Shown piece by piece: positions 5,877 through 7,825 of a stretch of DNA of 7,825 nt. The DNA comes from an uncultured Lachnospiraceae bacterium (GTDB lineage Bacteria > Bacillota > Clostridia > Lachnospirales > Lachnospiraceae): contig CAJUES010000070.1 in assembly GCA_910585765.1 (NCBI GenBank), forward strand, positions 7,434 to 15,258, written 5' to 3'. The notes beneath the pieces are model-generated. The model worked only from the letters and a program-made list of their open reading frames with translations, had not been told where the DNA came from and did no database searches. A program made the translations under genes and the position numbers. Positions within the stretch are counted from its first letter, which is position 1. Each line of letters opens with the position of its first letter.

Positions 5877-5918
5877 CTAATGATCCTCCCTGCCGGGCAA
5901 GAAGTAGAGGACAGGTCC
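5877..5918 (-). pseudogene. C-terminal remnant of a PLDc_N-type small membrane protein
   Basis: The minus strand reads GPVLYFLPGREDH and then TAG, 3 nt before the ATPase ATG. The pattern G-P-hydrophobic-hydrophobic-Y-F-x-x-G-R matches the end of the PLDc_N (phospholipase D N-terminal) membrane domain, a small protein that I recall sitting directly upstream of this type of ABC pair in clostridia. The GGAGG inside it (5885-5889) is the ribosome binding site of the ATPase gene. Everything upstream of GPVLYF is missing, replaced by a regulator fragment. The assignment comes from 13 residues plus context. Confidence 0.5.
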
Positions 5919-5970
5919 GTACAGACAACTCGCAGAGTTTGGCGATCTCGCCTGTTGTGTATCTTGACAT
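5914..5970 (-). pseudogene. N-terminal fragment of a MerR-type regulator
   Basis: From ATG 5970 the product reads MSRYTTGEIAKLCELSVRT, the first helix-turn-helix of a MerR-family activator, where VQYYD would normally follow. Instead the frame meets the PLDc_N remnant at about 5914-5918 and runs on out of phase (CPLLLARQGGS) to TAA at 5854. A deletion has therefore removed most of the regulator and most of the next gene in one event, leaving a 38-residue chimeric ORF. A MerR-type regulator at the head would be a natural controller of the PLDc_N/ABC operon. It can no longer bind DNA as a normal dimer, because the dimerisation helix is gone. Confidence 0.6.
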
Positions 5971-5976
5971 AGCCCT

Positions 5977-6186
5977 TCACATCCTTTCTGTTGTGACTCT
6001 TAGGTGATTTCCATGCGTCGCCCGCGAGACGCTTATGCGATGCGTGTGTGATGTCTGTTCGCCTGCTTTGGCGGGCACGCTGATCAGGAGCGTGAGACCT
6101 CCGATCACACCATAATCTGGCATATTACGCTGCGTTACAAGCAATACGTCACGCAGGGGGATATTTTTGAAATGCAGAGAATCCAT
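5977..6186 (-). CDS. Unrecognised 69-residue ORF at the head of the decayed operon
   Basis: ATG 6186 has a good ribosome binding site, AAGGAAGG, 9 nt upstream. The product starts MDSLHFKNIPLRDVLLVTQRNMPDYGVIGGLTLLISV, which looks like real protein with a short hydrophobic run, then changes character to a T/H/R-rich tail (GEQTSHTHR...RVTTERM). The change near residue 38 suggests a fragment fused to non-coding leader sequence. I do not recognise the family. The stop (5977-5979) is 6 nt before the MerR-fragment ATG, so it would be the first gene of the same transcript. It could be a genuine small protein or another truncated gene. Confidence 0.4.
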   Translation of the reverse strand: MDSLHFKNIPLRDVLLVTQRNMPDYGVIGGLTLLISVPAKAGEQTSHTHRISVSRATHGNHLRVTTERM

Positions 6187-6188
6187 TG

Positions 6189-6233
6189 ACCGATACCTTC
6201 CTTTTGGGTTATGTTCTTATATTTTGTATCGGT
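6189..6233. promoter_or_regulatory. 8-bp inverted repeat enclosing a ribosome binding site
   Basis: ACCGATAC (6189-6196) and GTATCGGT (6226-6233) are perfect inverted arms 29 nt apart. In the minus-strand transcript the loop contains the AAGGAAGG site and the stem ends 2 nt before the ATG at 6186. It may be a translation-control hairpin or a regulator's binding site; the sequence cannot decide. Confidence 0.35.
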
Positions 6234-6240
6234 TGTTTTA

Positions 6241-6254
6241 CGGTATTTATACCG
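6241..6254. promoter_or_regulatory. Perfect palindrome CGGTATTTATACCG in the divergent intergenic region
   Basis: The arms CGGTAT and ATACCG flank TT, and CTTTTT follows on the plus strand (6255-6260), giving a weak terminator look. No plus-strand gene ends here, so an operator between the divergent units is at least as likely. On the minus strand it contains a TATAAA -10-like word, but I find no matching -35 box. Confidence 0.35.
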
Positions 6255-6291
6255 CTTTTTAAATCCGTTTGCATATTTGAACAGTTATTGC

Positions 6292-6320
6292 TTGATTTCA
6301 GATTAAAATAAAGATACAAT
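6292..6320 (+). promoter_or_regulatory. Promoter of the purine permease gene
   Basis: TTGATT (6292-6297, 4 of 6) and TACAAT (6315-6320, 5 of 6) are separated by exactly 17 bp, 58 bp before the start codon. The resulting leader is too short for a purine riboswitch and shows none of its conserved core. Confidence 0.65.
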
Positions 6321-6341
6321 AGGGAAGTAGTTCAATAACGA

Positions 6342-6359
6342 AGGAACTTGACAGTTCCT
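6342..6359 (+). promoter_or_regulatory. 7-bp leader hairpin touching the permease ribosome binding site
   Basis: AGGAACT (6342-6348) pairs perfectly with AGTTCCT (6353-6359) around a TGAC loop, and the true AGGAGG site begins 2 nt later at 6361. With no T-run it is not a terminator. It may keep the adjacent site single-stranded or stabilise the short leader; its function is unproven. Confidence 0.4.
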
Positions 6360-6377
6360 AAGGAGGGAGATAGTGAA

Positions 6378-7736
6378 ATGGTTGAAAAGTTATTCAAACT
6401 CAGGGAAAACAACACAGATGTGCGGACGGAGGTCATAGGCGGCATCACGACGTTTATGACGATGGCGTATATCCTTGCGGTCAATCCGTCGCTGCTTTCC
6501 GCGGCGGGAATGGATGCGACGGCGGTGCTGATGGCAACGTGTCTGGCATCGTTCATCGGCACGGCGGCGATGGCGCTGATGGCAAACTATCCGTTTGCGC
6601 TTGCACCCGGTATGGGACTGAATGCGTACTTTGCGTTTACCGTCTGCGGCGCTTACGGCTATGACTGGCGTGTAGCGCTCCTGGCAGTGTTTGCGGAGGG
6701 CATCATTTTTATCATTCTGTCGCTCACGAATGTCAGGGAGGCGATCTTCAACGCGATCCCGAGCGGCCTCAAGAAGGGCGTCAGCGCAGGTATCGGTCTG
6801 TTCATCGCATTTGTCGGCTTGCAGGGCGGACATGTGATCGTGAACAGCGACTCGACGCTCACGACGTATGTGAGTTTTGCGTCGGAGTTCCACACATTCG
6901 GGATCTGTGCGCTCCTTGCGATCATCGGAACGCTGCTGATCGCAGTGCTGTACGCGCGCAATGTAAAGGGGTCTATTCTGATCGGGATCATCGTGACCTG
7001 GATCCTTGGCATGATCTGTCAGGCGGCAGGCATCTACAAAGTAGACGTCGAGGCTGGATTTTATTCGCTGTACCCGACCTTTGCGATCACGGATTTCACA
7101 GCGTTATCAAAGACGTTTGGCCAGTGTTTCGCGGGTGATTTCTCGAATGTGAGCATCGCGAACTTTGTCGTTGTGCTCCTGGCATTCCTGTTTGTGGACA
7201 TGTTTGACACGATCGGAACACTCGTGGGTGTCGCGACCAAGGCGGACATGCTCGACAAGGAGGAGAAGCTTCCGAATATCAGGCAGGCGCTCCTGGCGGA
7301 CGCGATCGCGACCTCGGCAGGCGCGGTACTCGGCACTTCCACAACGACGACTTTCGTGGAGAGTTCAGCAGGTGTCGGCGCGGGCGCCAGGACAGGCCTC
7401 GCATCGATGGTGACAGGATTCCTGTTCCTGGTCGCGATATTCTTCGCGCCGATCTTTACGGCGATCCCGGGATTTGCGACGGCTCCGGCGCTGGTCTTTG
7501 TAGGATTTCTGATGGTATCGTCTGTCATAAAGGTTGATTTTGACGACCTGTCAGAGGCGATCCCTGCATATCTGTGTATGCTTGCGATGCCGCTCGCGTA
7601 CAGCATCTCGGAGGGTATCGCGATCGGCGTGATCTCCTACGTGGCTGTGAACGTGTGCTGCGGCAAGGCGAAGAAGGTGACACCGCTGATGTATGTGCTG
7701 GCTGTGCTGTTTATCTGTAAATACATATTCCTGTAA
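6378..7736 (+). CDS. AzgA/PbuG-type purine (hypoxanthine/guanine/adenine) permease, NCS2 superfamily
   Basis: This 452-residue inner-membrane proton symporter imports purine bases for salvage. Visible family blocks are GGITTFMTMAYI..NP (21-37), APGMGLNAYFAF (76-87), VDMFDTIGTLVGVATKADMLD (273-293) and GTSTTTTFVESSAGVGAGARTGL (319-341), which match the AzgA branch rather than uracil or xanthine NCS2 carriers. About 12 to 14 hydrophobic segments spread along the full length, and the size is normal for the branch. The start ATG 6378 follows AGGAGG (6361-6366, 11 nt) or GGGAG (6365-6369, 8 nt). The earlier in-frame TTG at 6348 lies inside the leader hairpin and has no binding site. The gene is intact, transcribed alone and divergent from the decayed operon. 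Which purine is preferred cannot be read from the sequence. Confidence 0.93.
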   Translation: MVEKLFKLRENNTDVRTEVIGGITTFMTMAYILAVNPSLLSAAGMDATAVLMATCLASFIGTAAMALMANYPFALAPGMGLNAYFAFTVCGAYGYDWRVALLAVFAEGIIFIILSLTNVREAIFNAIPSGLKKGVSAGIGLFIAFVGLQGGHVIVNSDSTLTTYVSFASEFHTFGICALLAIIGTLLIAVLYARNVKGSILIGIIVTWILGMICQAAGIYKVDVEAGFYSLYPTFAITDFTALSKTFGQCFAGDFSNVSIANFVVVLLAFLFVDMFDTIGTLVGVATKADMLDKEEKLPNIRQALLADAIATSAGAVLGTSTTTTFVESSAGVGAGARTGLASMVTGFLFLVAIFFAPIFTAIPGFATAPALVFVGFLMVSSVIKVDFDDLSEAIPAYLCMLAMPLAYSISEGIAIGVISYVAVNVCCGKAKKVTPLMYVLAVLFICKYIFL

Positions 7737-7797
7737 AGGCGGACAACTGGTGACAGTTCAGCCCGGGACTTCGCACTATCTGTCAATCTAAAAAGGC
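7737..7797 (+). other. Short genomic tail after the permease; no gene seen
   Basis: A small hairpin, AACTG-GTGA-CAGTT, lies at about 7745-7758. It has no T-run and is followed by GC-rich sequence, so I do not call it a terminator. The genomic insert ends at about 7797, so any real terminator may lie beyond the contig. Confidence 0.5.
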
Positions 7798-7825
7798 AGA
7801 TCGGAAGAGCGTCGTGTAGGGAAAG
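7798..7825 (+). other. Illumina TruSeq adapter sequence left on the contig end
   Basis: AGATCGGAAGAGCGTCGTGT and the eight bases after it (AGGGAAAG) equal the start of the TruSeq universal adapter as read through a short insert. The match covers all 28 remaining bases. This is a library artefact: the window ends at a contig end and these bases should be trimmed. Confidence 0.97.

Noticed and set aside
6180..6377. Purine riboswitch upstream of the permease
   Set aside because: I looked for the conserved three-way-junction core and loop sequences and found none, and the inferred leader is too short.
1..7825. CRISPR array, tRNA, rRNA or intact insertion sequence
   Set aside because: I saw no regularly spaced direct repeats, no tRNA-like cloverleaf or CCA end, and no transposase frame anywhere in the window.

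Overview
The window looks like the end of an assembled contig from a gut-type Firmicute, most likely a member of the Lachnospiraceae or a close clostridial relative. This rests on mixed G+C, strong AGGAGG-type ribosome binding sites, and remembered protein similarity: a TTG-started PD-(D/E)XK-like protein, a rhamnogalacturonan acetylesterase-like SGNH hydrolase, an ArsR/coiled-coil pair, an AzgA/PbuG purine permease and a PLDc_N-ABC operon. I could run no search, so the taxonomy is inference. The last 28 bases (7798-7825) are an Illumina TruSeq adapter and not genomic DNA.

Layout. (1) 1-715, minus: the N-terminal part of a PD-(D/E)XK-like protein that runs off the left edge. (2) 716-1028: an AT-rich intergenic stretch bounded by imperfect inverted repeats (764-811 and 938-1023), MITE-like or operator-like. 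The repeat overlaps the promoter of the gene to its left. (3) 1029-1889, minus: an alpha/beta-hydrolase esterase with its own promoter. (4) 2090-2741, plus: a compact two-gene operon of a 75-residue membrane/coiled-coil protein and an ArsR-type winged-helix regulator. A perfect 13-bp inverted repeat sits on its -10 box and is almost certainly the operator. (5) 2887-3972, plus: an intact cytoplasmic SGNH hydrolase resembling family CE12 acetylesterases. (6) 3993-4286, plus: two fragments of FMN-binding split-barrel (pyridoxamine-phosphate-oxidase-like) genes, a C-terminal piece followed by an N-terminal piece. (7) 4346-6186, minus: a decayed regulator/PLDc_N/ABC-ATPase/ABC-permease operon carrying deletions, two frameshifts and a nonsense codon, preceded by an unrecognised 69-codon ORF. 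(8) 6378-7736, plus: an intact AzgA-type purine permease with a clear promoter.

How the parts work together. Two intact, apparently cytoplasmic esterases suggest acetylated or feruloylated plant-oligosaccharide processing inside the cell, and the purine permease is a stand-alone salvage transporter. Between intact genes on both sides, 3.98-5.98 kb is a graveyard: nearly every gene in it is damaged. This clustering argues for real gene decay more than for random sequencing error. The most system-like intact unit is the ArsR/membrane coiled-coil pair at 2090-2741, whose function I cannot name.
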